A stretch of DNA of 64,000 nt from Polytrichum commune. Taxonomy: Eukaryota > Streptophyta > Polytrichopsida > Polytrichales > Polytrichaceae. The notes beneath the pieces were generated by a model. It had not been told where the DNA came from. It ran no database searches and worked only from the letters and a program-made list of their open reading frames with translations. The first letter of the stretch is position 1, and each line of letters begins with the position of its first letter. Below are positions 26,701-36,815 of this stretch, piece after piece. Where the stretch lies: the NCBI GenBank assembly GCA_950295325.1, contig OX485803.1:70137554-70201553 (forward strand), given 5' to 3'. A program made the translations under genes and the position numbers.

Positions 26701-29700
26701 TGCGTAGGCATATACATGTGTATAATTAGCCAAGGTGTTAGTGGGTGGCTGTTTATTTTTATTACTTGTAGGTACGGGGAGATGTTTGCTGGAGTGGGAA
26801 TTTTGGTGACATTTCCCGGGAATGCATATTTGTGATGGATAAGTGTGAGTAGGCCACCTCTTCCGGGGGTATAGGGCATTCTTTGTTGGATGCACCTCGT
26901 GAGTGCGTGTGTGTTGTTGAAAGTGAGTTTGAATTCTGGAAATAAGTTTTGTATATATTTAGTAGATTTGTTTGCAGTGAATTTGGTTTCTTGGATATGA
27001 ATGATTGCTGTGTTATTTAGAGAGTTGTTGATTAAGTCTTGTAAGTTTGGTAGTGATGTGTTGAGCGATGACGCATTCCAAGTTATTATGCTTGTTTCGT
27101 GCTCGGTGTTAGAGTTCATTCTTGTGATTGGTGTGGGAGCGGCCGGGAGTGGGGGTGGGTGTGAGTATTCGCTTATATTTTCTAAACATCTAAGTGTTTC
27201 GGTTATTAACTGGTTTGGAAGGAAGGGGAATTCTTTCTTGAGGGTGATTGGTGTGGGTGTGGTGGCTTGGTTGTGGATGAAATCGTATATTTTGGTGTGT
27301 ATTGAGTTTTGGGGGAGTATTATATGTTGATTGTTTTCTATGAATACTGTGTAGGGGTGCGGTGTCAGTATGTGTCTTTCGGGGGGGTTGGTGAGGTTAG
27401 CTAGTCTAATAATTAGTGTGTTGGTCCATATGTCGTTAAAGTGGTAGTTTTGGGGTTGGGCTAGTATACTATTGCATGTGTCTATTGAGGGGTGGATGGT
27501 GATGACTATAGCATATAGCATATGGGTTGGTGGTGATTGCCTTTGTGTTTGGATGTATTGGTGTAGATGTGGGTGGGTAATTATTGCTTGATGGTGTAGA
27601 GGGTGTGTATTTCTTAGTATGGGAGCAAATGTATTTGCTATGTGTTGGTATTCGGGTTGTAGTTTGATAGTGTTTGGAATGAAGTATATCTTGGCTCTCT
27701 TTTTGTGTGTAGCAGGATGCGTATGTAGGATGTTAGGCATTGGTCCGGGGTTGGATTCTATGTCTCCGCATTTTAGTAATTCTAGTTTGTTAATGAAGTA
27801 GTATCCGTGGAAGTGAATTATTTTGGGGTTTTTCATGTTTGTTTTTAGATATATTGTGATTGTACATTTGGTTGTGGAAAATAGGTTAGGTATAGCGGGT
27901 ATGGTTTTTTCTATTTGTATGGGTGAGAAGTGTGGTTTCGTATTATTTGTAGATTTATGGCTTGTTATTGAATTAGGTTTCCAATTATTTATGAAGTGGT
28001 ATTTGTTATTCTTTGTGTGGCGAGGCCGGTAGGCCGAGGCCATTGTGTTTTTTGGGTGGGGTTGGTATTTTATATGAGGGCTTAATAGGTGTTTGATTTT
28101 GTTATGGTGTTCGAATCTAGGGTAGGGTTTATTTTTGGAGCATTTGTTTTGTAGGTGTGCTTTGGTATTTGTTGAGAGGTGAGGTTGGTATGTTGAGGTT
28201 GCTTTGTTTTTCGGGTTGAATTTTTGTTTAATATGTATATTTAGTTTTGGGTGGGGGTGGTTTTTGGGGAATGGTTTGTGGTTTTGGTGGGTGTTGTATT
28301 TAGTTGTTAGGTGTGTATGGGAGTTGTCTTGGAGTACGTGTTTTGTGGTTGTGCTTGGTTTCCATTTGGTTGTGATAGGGTTTGGTTTGTGGTGAAGATG
28401 GTAGGTCACGGTCATTTCGTAGTTTTGACATAATTTGTTTTTCAAGTGGAGGTTGGGTTTGGAGCTAGGGTATGGTGTGCTTTTTGAGCTTAGGTTGGGA
28501 TGTATTTTAGATAGTGGATGGGGCTCTAGGTTAGGTTGGTTTTCTTGCTTTGGGTGGGTATTATGTTTTGGGCATTGTTGTGGATGCACTTTGTTTTTTA
28601 GGTAGAGTTTAACTTTTGAGTGTATTCTATATTTCGGATGAAGTTTATTATTTGGATGAGAGATGTGTCTTAGATGGAGTCTATGTTTTGGATGAGGTAT
28701 GTATTGTGGGCGAAGTTGGGGGTGTTTGTGGTTTGGGGATAGTTTGGTTTTTGGATGAAGTTTGTGTTTTAGGTGGACTTTGTAATTTGGGTGTAGCTTG
28801 TTTCTTGGATGGAGATTGTGCTTTAAGTGGGGACTATATCTTATGTGAGGGTAGTATATTGGGTGGGGCCGTGGTGGTTTTTGTTTTGGGTGGGTATGTT
28901 GTTGTGGGGGGGATGTTGTATTTCTTAGTTGATTGGGTGGAGGATAATTGATTAGGTTAGGGTAGGTTCCTAGTTCATAATGTGGGTTATGTTTTGGATG
29001 AGATATGTATTTTGGGTAGTTTATGTATTTTGGATGGGATCCGTGTCTTGGATGAAGGAGGTGCCTTGGATGTGGTATGAATTTTGAGTATTTAACGGAG
29101 TCCGGGTTGTGTATTATGTTATTTGATTGTTTAGGTGTGAGGGAGGGATTTAGTTTTGAGTACGTCCTTTGTTTAGGATGCAACTTATATTTTAGATGTG
29201 GTTTGGATGTAAGATGGAGTTTGTTTGTTGGTATGGTGAAGGTATCTTTGATTTGGATGCATGATGAAGGTATCTTTGGTTTGTTCTTGTTTGATTTGTG
29301 GTATTTGTTTGGTGTGTATTTTGTTGTAGGGGGGGTGATGGGTGGGGTGGGTATAATGTTTTTTAGTTGTTTAGGTATGGATTGTAATTTTGTATGTTTG
29401 CTTGTAGTTAGGTTAGTTCCCCAATATTGTGTAAAGTTATTTTTGTATTTAGTTTTATGGCGAGGCCGGTAGGCCGAGGCCATTTTATTTTTTGGGTATT
29501 TGTAATTTGAGTGGTAGTTTGGTGTTGAGAACGGTAGTTTATTAGGTATGGGTTGTGTTTTGTATGTTGGGTGGGGTTTGTATTTTTGGTGGGGATTATA
29601 TTTTGGGTGTAATATGTATTTTGTGTGGGGTTTGTATTTTGGGTGTGTATATTGTTTCGTTTGAGTTCTGTCTTTGTGCATGTGTAAAGTAAAGTGATTG

Positions 29701-30431
29701 TATTTATATTTCATATGGTATTTTGGCCGTTGTATGGTATCATGGCTAGTATGATGGTATCTTTTATTATAGAGTACGGACTTTGTTGTAGGCGTGTGTA
29801 TGATGTTTGGGTATGGTCGGGTTTTAGTCTTATTTATTCTTTGGTTTTTTATGATCATGTTTTTGTTTATAGTGAAAGGGTTAGTTTTGGCGGGTGTTAT
29901 GCTTTTTATTTGTTTGAGTAGGGAGTATGTGTATTTTGGATTAATTGTATGGTATTTGTATTTTGTTTGAGTATAATGTTTTGTTTGGGTGTTGTATTTT
30001 GCTTGAGTGTGGTATTTTGCTTGAGTATAACATTTTTCTTGAGCATGGCATTTTGCTTGAGTATGGTATTTTGTTTGAGTATGGCATTTTGCTTGAGTAT
30101 GGTTTTTTGCTTGAGTATGATATTTTGTTTGTGTATGGTATTTTGTATGGTATTTTTCTTGGGTATGGTATTTTGCTTGAGTATGGAATTTTGCTTGAGT
30201 ATGGAGTTTGTTTTCGTATAAAGTAGATAACTTGTATTTCATATGGTATTTTGGACATTGTGGGATACTATGAGTAGTACGATGGTATCTAGTATTTATT
30301 CTAGGTGAAATAGTATATAGAATACTATGTGTAATACTATGTTTAATACTATGTCTACATATGTGTATGTATCTAAGATGTATTGAAGTAAATACTTTTG
30401 TTTTACCCGGCGTTTTGTGGTCAATCCACAT
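20716..30431 (-). pseudogene. E2 ORF2 (repeat N-terminus, 2A, APE, RT, RNH, RLE)
   Basis: Mirror copy of the E3 ORF2 (domain detail is given there; positions here are 73695 minus the E3 position). Main landmarks: hexapeptide repeats 30208-29955, 2A 27782-27741, YADD 24692-24681, RNase H about 22180-21745, RLE-like domain about 21130-20885. The coding frame is broken by three in-frame stops (25946, 25466 and 23340, first base on the minus strand) and by a length change in a C-run near 23650. E3 has exactly the same four lesions. The longest intact piece, 30431-25944, covers the N-terminus and APE (1,495 codons). Confidence 0.88.
27741..27782 (-). other. 2A ribosome-skipping peptide in E2 ORF2
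   Basis: ELLKCGDIESNPGP, matching the 2A consensus D(V/I)ExNPGP. The next residue is Met (PMPN). It separates the low-complexity N-terminus from the enzymatic domains. Confidence 0.88.
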
Positions 30432-32178
30432 TTGGCAGGTCTTTGATCATAAGATTTGGATTTACCAACCCAGTAATTTGTTGCATCCCGGTAAGTGCCA
30501 TGGTTAATGTGCTTTGGATGTCCAACATTTGCTTCTTCAATTTTTCGTTGATGTCATCTACATAGTTGTGGGCCTCTTTGACTATGTCATCCTTCAAGAC
30601 CTTCATCTCTTCGTGTAGTTCAAGCTTGAGTTTCTTGTTGCCTTCTTCAATGGCCTCCTTCATGATGGAAAAAACTTCGCTTTTGGTGGCATTCTTCTCC
30701 CCTTGGTTTTGGTTTTGGATTGCTTCAATGGTGTTCACCAAGCAAGTGTTAGTATCCTCAAATCCAAACTTGATCAACAAATCTTTGGAGGGTTTGTCAA
30801 TACCATCAAGACTTCTACGGTGTGGAGTGATTTCCACATGATAAACACCAATTTTTTCCTCTTTTCCTACAAACTTTTTGTATACAAAGGGGTTGAGGCA
30901 TTCAACATTTGCACTACCATTGTGTCTAATTCCATCTTGCTTATGGAACCAAATGGAGACAACATTCTTGGTTCCAATTATCTTGCAAATTTCAAGAGAT
31001 GTGTCATCAATGCTCATCAAGATGGGAAGGTTGTAGAGGGTGAGAGTTAGAGCTTCTTTCCTTTGTTTTTGCTCCAAGGTGAGAGAAGGCCCTTTGTTCA
31101 CTTGTCCTTCCAAAATTTCATGGTGTGTTGCAACTTGGAGTTCTTGAATTTTCTTGGCTTGTGCGGGGGTCGGTGCAACAATGTAAGCATGGTTGTTGGA
31201 AGTGCCCTTTTGCACCTCTACAATCTCAAATTCATAACCTCTCCTAAAACTATTCTCTAGAACATCTTTGAAGAGCATGTGTGAAGAGACATCAATCAAA
31301 GTTTCACTAGTGATTTTGATTGAGAGGTTGTTGTTCCTAGCTATGGAGTGGTAAGTCTTACATATCTTTCCAAGAGTACCTTGGGTTGATTTGGGATCCA
31401 ATTGTAGTATGAATGGTCTAAGTCCTTTCAACAAGGCCACACCATCAATTTCGGGGTGGAGAAGGTGGAGTTTGGCAATACCCGCCCAAACTCCTTTCTC
31501 TCCACCTCTCTTGACACTCATGCACATAATAGATATGGGCTCAATAAGGTTAGTACCAAGTGGTATTTGCATCAACTCAAGTCTTTTCCTTACTAGTTCT
31601 TTCACATGGTTATGGAGGAGAGGGGTGTTGGGTAGTTGAAATTCAATAGCAACATGGAAGTCCAAAGAGAGACATGTATTGGGATCGATTGGGATATCAT
31701 ATGGAATTTGTGTTAGGTTGAGGTGTTGTCCAAGGACACCATCCTCCCTCTTACCTGGGTAATAGATTTGGGGTATCCTTGGGAAGGATATTGTGACCCC
31801 CTCCATCTCTTCCGCTTCCTTCCTTGGTACACCCCTAAGTACCCTATCTTCAATGGATTCACCATCAAAGAGCTCTTCCAACCCCTCTTCCATAGCCAAT
31901 TTCTCCATGTTAGTGAAACCATACCAAAAATTTTGACGGAACCTTCGTTCCGGGAAAATGGAATTTACTTGTGTGGCTTGTGGGCGTCGTTGTGGGGTTT
32001 GGTGTAGAGACTTGTTCGGTGTTGTCTTCTCCCGGGTCCTCTTGGTGCCTATTTCCTTCGAAGCTTGATTCTCCTTTGCCTTCTCCGCTAAGAGCCGCAT
32101 GAGGTTTTGTGTGGGTGAGTCTACCTCCATGTTGTCATCATCACCAAAAACGGTTCGGAATGTGGAGGGTGATGCCAT
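30421..32178 (-). CDS. E2 ORF1 protein (RRM plus coiled coil)
   Basis: Intact 585-aa frame, identical in sequence to the E3 ORF1. ORF1 proteins of LINEs coat the element RNA and form the RNP. Residues about 374-460 fit an RRM: TLTLYNLPI as RNP2-like strand, an SIWFHK strand, HNGSANVEC as RNP1-like strand and a VYHVEITPHRR last strand. Residues about 505-570 are charged and heptad-like (EEGNKKLKLELHEEM), a probable coiled coil. The N-terminus is acidic then basic and looks disordered. Its stop TGA overlaps the ORF2 ATG by 11 nt. Base use is balanced, unlike the G-poor ORF2 beside it. Confidence 0.88.
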   Translation of the reverse strand: MASPSTFRTVFGDDDNMEVDSPTQNLMRLLAEKAKENQASKEIGTKRTREKTTPNKSLHQTPQRRPQATQVNSIFPERRFRQNFWYGFTNMEKLAMEEGLEELFDGESIEDRVLRGVPRKEAEEMEGVTISFPRIPQIYYPGKREDGVLGQHLNLTQIPYDIPIDPNTCLSLDFHVAIEFQLPNTPLLHNHVKELVRKRLELMQIPLGTNLIEPISIMCMSVKRGGEKGVWAGIAKLHLLHPEIDGVALLKGLRPFILQLDPKSTQGTLGKICKTYHSIARNNNLSIKITSETLIDVSSHMLFKDVLENSFRRGYEFEIVEVQKGTSNNHAYIVAPTPAQAKKIQELQVATHHEILEGQVNKGPSLTLEQKQRKEALTLTLYNLPILMSIDDTSLEICKIIGTKNVVSIWFHKQDGIRHNGSANVECLNPFVYKKFVGKEEKIGVYHVEITPHRRSLDGIDKPSKDLLIKFGFEDTNTCLVNTIEAIQNQNQGEKNATKSEVFSIMKEAIEEGNKKLKLELHEEMKVLKDDIVKEAHNYVDDINEKLKKQMLDIQSTLTMALTGMQQITGLVNPNLMIKDLPNVD

Positions 32179-32829
32179 GTTTGAATTGTTGTGTCCGAGT
32201 TCTCCTACAGCCTTGGTTCTCCTCCAGTAGCTCCTCGCCCGCAGCTCCCTCTAAATTTCCAGCAGCTCCTTGCCAACGGGTCTCGGTGTTGAAGTGTCTT
32301 TTGCAGAACTTGTAGTGTAGCACCTTGTTTAGAAAAACTTCTGGTTCGAAGCAGTCAGTAGCTTAGCCTGTTCTTCGTCCGCAACAACCCCTGGCAATAA
32401 TTCCCCAGTAGTAGGCAACAATTTTTTCTGATCAGCAGTCTTCCTTTGCGGCAGCAGGTGGCGTCTCCCTCTCGGTAACAAGCAACACCAATCAGCTTTC
32501 CCCGGGCAGCAATAGTCTTCTCCCTCGGCAGCAGGTGGTGTTTCTCCCGGGTAGCAGCAGTCAGTTTTTGTTTGTAGCTATCAGTGCCGGTGGGCAGTAG
32601 TGGGTGGCGGTAGAATTGTTATTAGTCTGGGTGTTTAGCTAAAACACCGGTCGTGGGGTGTTCACAGGGTCCTAATGATCACAGGGTGTTTCAACTTCGA
32701 TCGTGATGCAGCAACCGAATCCACTTGCCTTCGATATCTAGCTTCGGTGTATGGCTTCGGTGTGGCAGTAGGAGCCTTAGTTGTCAGTAGATGAGGTTCG
32801 GTGCGGCTAGTTCTTTGATGTTCGTGGAG

Positions 32830-33590
32830 CTCTGCGATTTAATCGCAGAGTACTCAGAGTGCCCAGATCACAAAGTGCCCAGGTTGATCGCAGAGTGTCC
32901 AGATCGCCGGAAGCGATCTCAAATTGATCACCGATTACTCCTGAAGTGAACTCAGAGTGCCAGATCACCGGAAGCGATCTCAGATTGATCGCCAATTGCT
33001 CCTGGAGTGAACTCAGAGTGCCAGATCGCCGAAAGCGATCTCAGATTGATTGCCGATTACTCCTGGAGTGAACTCAGAGTGCCAGATCGCCGAAAGCGGT
33101 CTCAAATTGATCGCCGATTACTCCTGGGGTGAACTCAAATCGCCGAATCGCCGGAAGCGATCTCAGATTGATCGCCAATTACTCCTGGAGTGAACTCAGA
33201 GCGCCATATCGCCGAAAGCGATCCCAGATTGATCGCCAATTACTCCTGGAGTGAACTCAGAGCGCCATATCGCCGAAAGCGATCCCAGATTGATCGCCGA
33301 TTACTCCTGGGGTGAACTCAGAGTGCCAGATCGCCAAAAGTGATCTCAGATTGATCGCCGATTACTCCTGAAGTGAACTCAAAGTGTCAGATCGCCGAAA
33401 GCGATCTCAGTTTGATCGCCGGTTATTCCTGAAGTGAACTCAGAGTGCCAGATCGCCGAAAGCGATATCAGATTGATCGCCGATTACTCCTGGAGTGAAC
33501 TCAGAGTGCCAGATTGCCGAAAGCGATCTCAGATTGATCGCCGATTACTCCTGGGGTGAACTCAGAGTGCCAGATCGCCGGAGTTTCACG
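32830..33590 (-). repeat. E2 5' UTR tandem monomers (~61 bp x ~12)
   Basis: About 12 head-to-tail copies with a 60-61 bp period, each including GAACTCAGAGTGCCAGATCG and CGAAAGCGATCTCAGATTG. Each unit carries GATCGC-CGAAA-GCGATC, a 6-bp inverted repeat. The layout resembles the promoter monomers of rodent L1 5' UTRs; promoter activity is an inference. Confidence 0.85.
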
Positions 33591-34021
33591 GAGTGTCCGA
33601 TCTGCTCGATCTCACTATCTTCTTCAGCAGCTACTTTGGTAGTTATTTGGTGTACTCTCTCGGCAGCGACGTACTTCTTCAGCATTGACTTTGATCGTTG
33701 TGGGGTGTTGTGTATTTGTAGAGTGCTCGGTGAGGATGAGCTCGCGTACGCTTCGGCACTTGTAGTTCAAGTATCTGAAGTGTGGTGGTGGACGGTGTTC
33801 ATAGGTCCCGAATGAAGAGCGCTCCTGGTGCGGGCCTCCAGCTGCTTTCAGAATTAGGTCACCGCGTTTCCAACTTTTCCAGGAGCGGCTACATCCTCAT
33901 TCTTCTTGGGTCCATGTACACTTTCCACTATCACAACATCGCTTCCTCGAACTCCCTAGTGCGTCCGGCACCGAGCTCTCTCACCGGGCGCAGAGCTTTC
34001 ACGCTTCGTTCATCGGCCCTC

Positions 34022-34041
34022 CGTGACGCTCAAGCAAGTAC
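34022..34041 (-). other. 20-bp non-shared 5' leader that belongs to E3
   Basis: On the minus strand GTACTTGCTTGAGCGTCACG, lying between the TTGTACGATCT target duplication and the first shared LINE base. Once the spacer is turned round it is the 5' end of E3. It is unlike the 48-bp leader of E2. Confidence 0.6.
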
Positions 34042-34052
34042 AGATCGTACAA
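34042..34052. repeat. Target-site duplication of E3, 5'-side copy
   Basis: AGATCGTACAA, the reverse complement of TTGTACGATCT found right after the 3' end of E3 at 53433-53443. It now sits beside E2 instead of E3, which is part of the case for spacer inversion. Confidence 0.85.
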
Positions 34053-34304
34053 CATTAAGGAGGAGCCACAGGCCCCTTCTTGCTCTCATATTCATTGCAT
34101 GCACATCTCTCTTGTTCCTCCAACCTAGTAAAGGTACTTGCATTACTGTCCCAGTGCCACATAGTAGATGGTCACAAATCCAGCATGCTCTCTGTGGAAC
34201 TAACCCATGCAGACACCCATTAGCCCAAGACCCAGCGGTTCTACAACAACATGAACTGCAACGCCGCAAGGGCCAACCCCGAATCGCACACACCGAATCG
34301 CACA

Positions 34305-34850
34305 CACCACAACATCGAATCACAGACAATGCGCACGGAGATCTTCACCGACCCAAGATCAGCATAAATCAAGCAAGCTGCGCCGAGGGAGGAGTAACCG
34401 ACTGTGCTACACCGAAACAACCCAGGACCGAAACAAGGAAAGACTCACAACATCGAATCACAAACAATGCACACGGGGATCTTCACCGACCCAAGATCAG
34501 CATACAAGCAAGCTGCGCCGAGGGAGGAGTAACCGACTGTGCTACACCGAAGCAACCCAGGACCGAAACAAGGAAAGACTCACAACATCGAATCACAGAC
34601 AATGCGCACGGGGATCTTCACCGACCCAAGATCAGCATAAATCAAGCAAGCTGCGCCGAGGGAGGAGTAACCGACTGTGCTACACCGAAGCAACCCAGGA
34701 CCGAAACAAAGAAAGACTCACAACATCGAATCACAGACAATGCGCACGGGGATCTTCACCGACCCAAGATTAGCATAAATCAAGCAAGCTGCGCCGAGGG
34801 AGGAGTAACCGAATGTGCTACACCGAAGCAGCAGATCTACACCGAAGCAG
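34305..34850 (+). repeat. E1 5' UTR tandem monomers (~137 bp x 4)
   Basis: Four copies with a 136-139 bp period (marker ACAATGCGCACGG at about 34326, 34463, 34599 and 34738). Each has an AGCAAGCTGCGCCGAGGGAG block and a CTGTGCTACACCGAA block. They share no visible similarity with the 61-bp monomers of E2/E3. The open frame that crosses them on the plus strand is an accident of repeat length and starts inside E2. Confidence 0.85.
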
Positions 34851-35065
34851 AGCGACACCGAAGAGACAATACCACCCTGCACCGAATCTGCACCGAACTA
34901 CACCGGAAGGACACCGAGGAAGGAGCGCAACGGCGAGTACACAGAGCGGTATTGCATCGGGTGAAAGGCCTAAGACCTAAGCCCGTAGTTGTGGCCCACG
35001 GAGAAAGCAACCAACTAGCGGACACCGGAAGAATGACCACTCAGAAAGCCTCCCACCGGAAAAGC

Positions 35066-36815
35066 ATGGGGGCCGAAAATGGAAGCCTAGCCCCCATAGC
35101 CCTAGCAAGGATTTTCGGGGAAGATGAGGACATTATGGAGATAGACTCTCCAGCTCAGAGCCTAAAGAGACTTTTAGAGGAAAAAGCAAAAAATCAAAGC
35201 AAAAGGGGAGCTCAAGGTAAACGAACTAGGGAATTCACCAAGGCATCACCAAGTCAAAAGGACCCAGCTGAAGAGTCCGCTTCCGCACACCTACCCAAAT
35301 TCAAATTTTGGTTAGGCTTTGAGGCCATGGAGAGGATTGCTAAGGAGCAAGGCCTAGAGGAGCTCTTCACGGATGAGACCATCGCCGACAGAATTACAAG
35401 AGGCATCCCCCGCAAAGAGGCCGAAGAGTTAGAGAGTGTAAGTATCTCTTATCCAAGAGTCCCTCAAACCCTTTACCCGAGTGAGAGGAGCGATGGCATA
35501 ATGGGACAACACCTTAATCTAACCCAACTCCCGCAAGAGATAGAAATGGATCCTATCTCTAAACTCTCTAAGGATTTTTCACATTGCTATCCACTTCCAA
35601 CTACCCAACAACCCTCTCATACACAATCATGTCAAAGACCTAGTTACGGAGAGGCTAAATGAGATGAAAATCCCGTTAGGAACCAACCTCATAGAACCTA
35701 TCTCGATTCTATGCATGAGTGTAAAGAGGGGAGGAGTAAAGGGAGTGTGGGCCGGGATTATTAAGCTTCACCTCCTCAACCCCCACATTGACGGGATTGC
35801 CTTACTTACCGGGCTTAGGGCCTTCATCCTCCACCTTGAGCCTCATTCAAGTGTTGGTAGCCTAGGGAAAGTGTGTAAGTCCTACCATACTATTGCTAGG
35901 AATAATAACCTATCAACAAAAATTACCAATGACACACTAGTGGGTATAACCGCCCACGACCTCTCTCTAGACGTCTTAGAAAATAGTTTTAGGAGGGGTC
36001 ACAATTTCGAAATTGTGGAAGTCCAAAAGAGTGTCGCTAATAACCACGCCTATCTTGTCGCTCCTACCCCCTCCCAAGCAAAAAAGATACAAACCCTCCA
36101 AGCTGCTACCAACCATCTAATCCTAGAAGGTCAAACTAAGAAGGGTCCCTATCTTACCTTTGAACAAAAGGCTAAGAAAGAGGCCCTCACTCTTACCTTC
36201 TACAACCTACCTATACTTATGAATATTGTAGATACTACCCTAGAGATCCGTAAAATCCTAGGGGCCAAAAACGTAGTGTCAATATGGTTTCATAAGGAAG
36301 ATGGCCTAAGGCATAACGGGAGTGCTAATGTAGAGTGCCTCAACCCCTTTGTCTATAGGCAATTTGTAGGTAAAGAGGCTAAGATAGGGGCCTACCACGT
36401 AGAAATTACCCCACACCGGCGAAGTCTAGAGGGTAGTGAAAAACCCTCTAAAGAGTTACTAGTCAAATTTGGGTTTGAAGACCCCAATACGTGTTTGGTA
36501 AACACGATCGAGGCTATCCAAAACCAAACAAAAGAAGAAGCAAAAGTTACTAAAGGGGATGTTTTTATCGTGATGAAAGAGGCCATCGAGGAAGGGAATA
36601 AAAAACTTAAACTCGAACTTCACAAGGATATGAAGGAGCTAAAAAATGACATTGTGAGAGAAGCGCATATGTACGCGGATGAAATCAACGAAAAACTCAA
36701 AAAACAAATGATGGATATTCAAAGCACCCTAACCTTGGCGCTTACGGGCATGCAACAAATTACGGGAGTGGGTAAATCAAACCTATTGCTCAAAGATCAA
36801 CCAAATGTGGAATGA
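35066..36815 (+). pseudogene. E1 ORF1 (RRM plus coiled coil), frameshifted
   Basis: Starts at ATG 35066 (MGAENGSLAPI) and ends at the TGA that overlaps ORF2. It is homologous to E2/E3 ORF1 along its length: an acidic EDEDIMEIDSPAQ segment near the start, the KRGGVKGVWAGI block, RRM strands (TLTFYNLPI, HNGSANVEC, YHVEITPHRR) and a C-terminal coiled coil (EEGNKKLKLELHKDM). One extra T in a T-run near 35577 throws the frame, so the protein is split at about 35660. Otherwise it is well preserved. Confidence 0.85.

Larger units (their letters stand above)
20263..34021 (-). mobile_element. E2 (Dualen-like LINE), left palindrome arm
   Basis: Near-full-length LINE on the minus strand. Its order is 5' UTR (34021-32179) with 61-bp monomers, ORF1 (32178-30421), ORF2 (30431-20716), 3' UTR (20715-20263) ending TTTCTATCTATC, with no poly(A). 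With the 48-bp leader now found at 39626-39673, its length is about 13.8 kb, far longer than the usual 5-8 kb LINE. It lies inside E1's ORF2. It matches E3 along its whole length. Confidence 0.9.

Noticed and set aside
27001-29921. Many long Cys/Val/Phe-rich frames on the strand opposite to LINE ORF2
   Set aside because: They are the complement of the A/C-rich, G-poor ORF2 sense strand, where stop codons are rare. The same shadows recur in all LINE copies.
33782-35662. 626-codon open frame on the plus strand across the left palindrome junction
   Set aside because: It starts antisense inside E2's 5' UTR, crosses the 34021/34022 junction and the 137-bp repeats, and only then joins the true E1 ORF1 at ATG 35066. 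Its first 428 codons are an accident.
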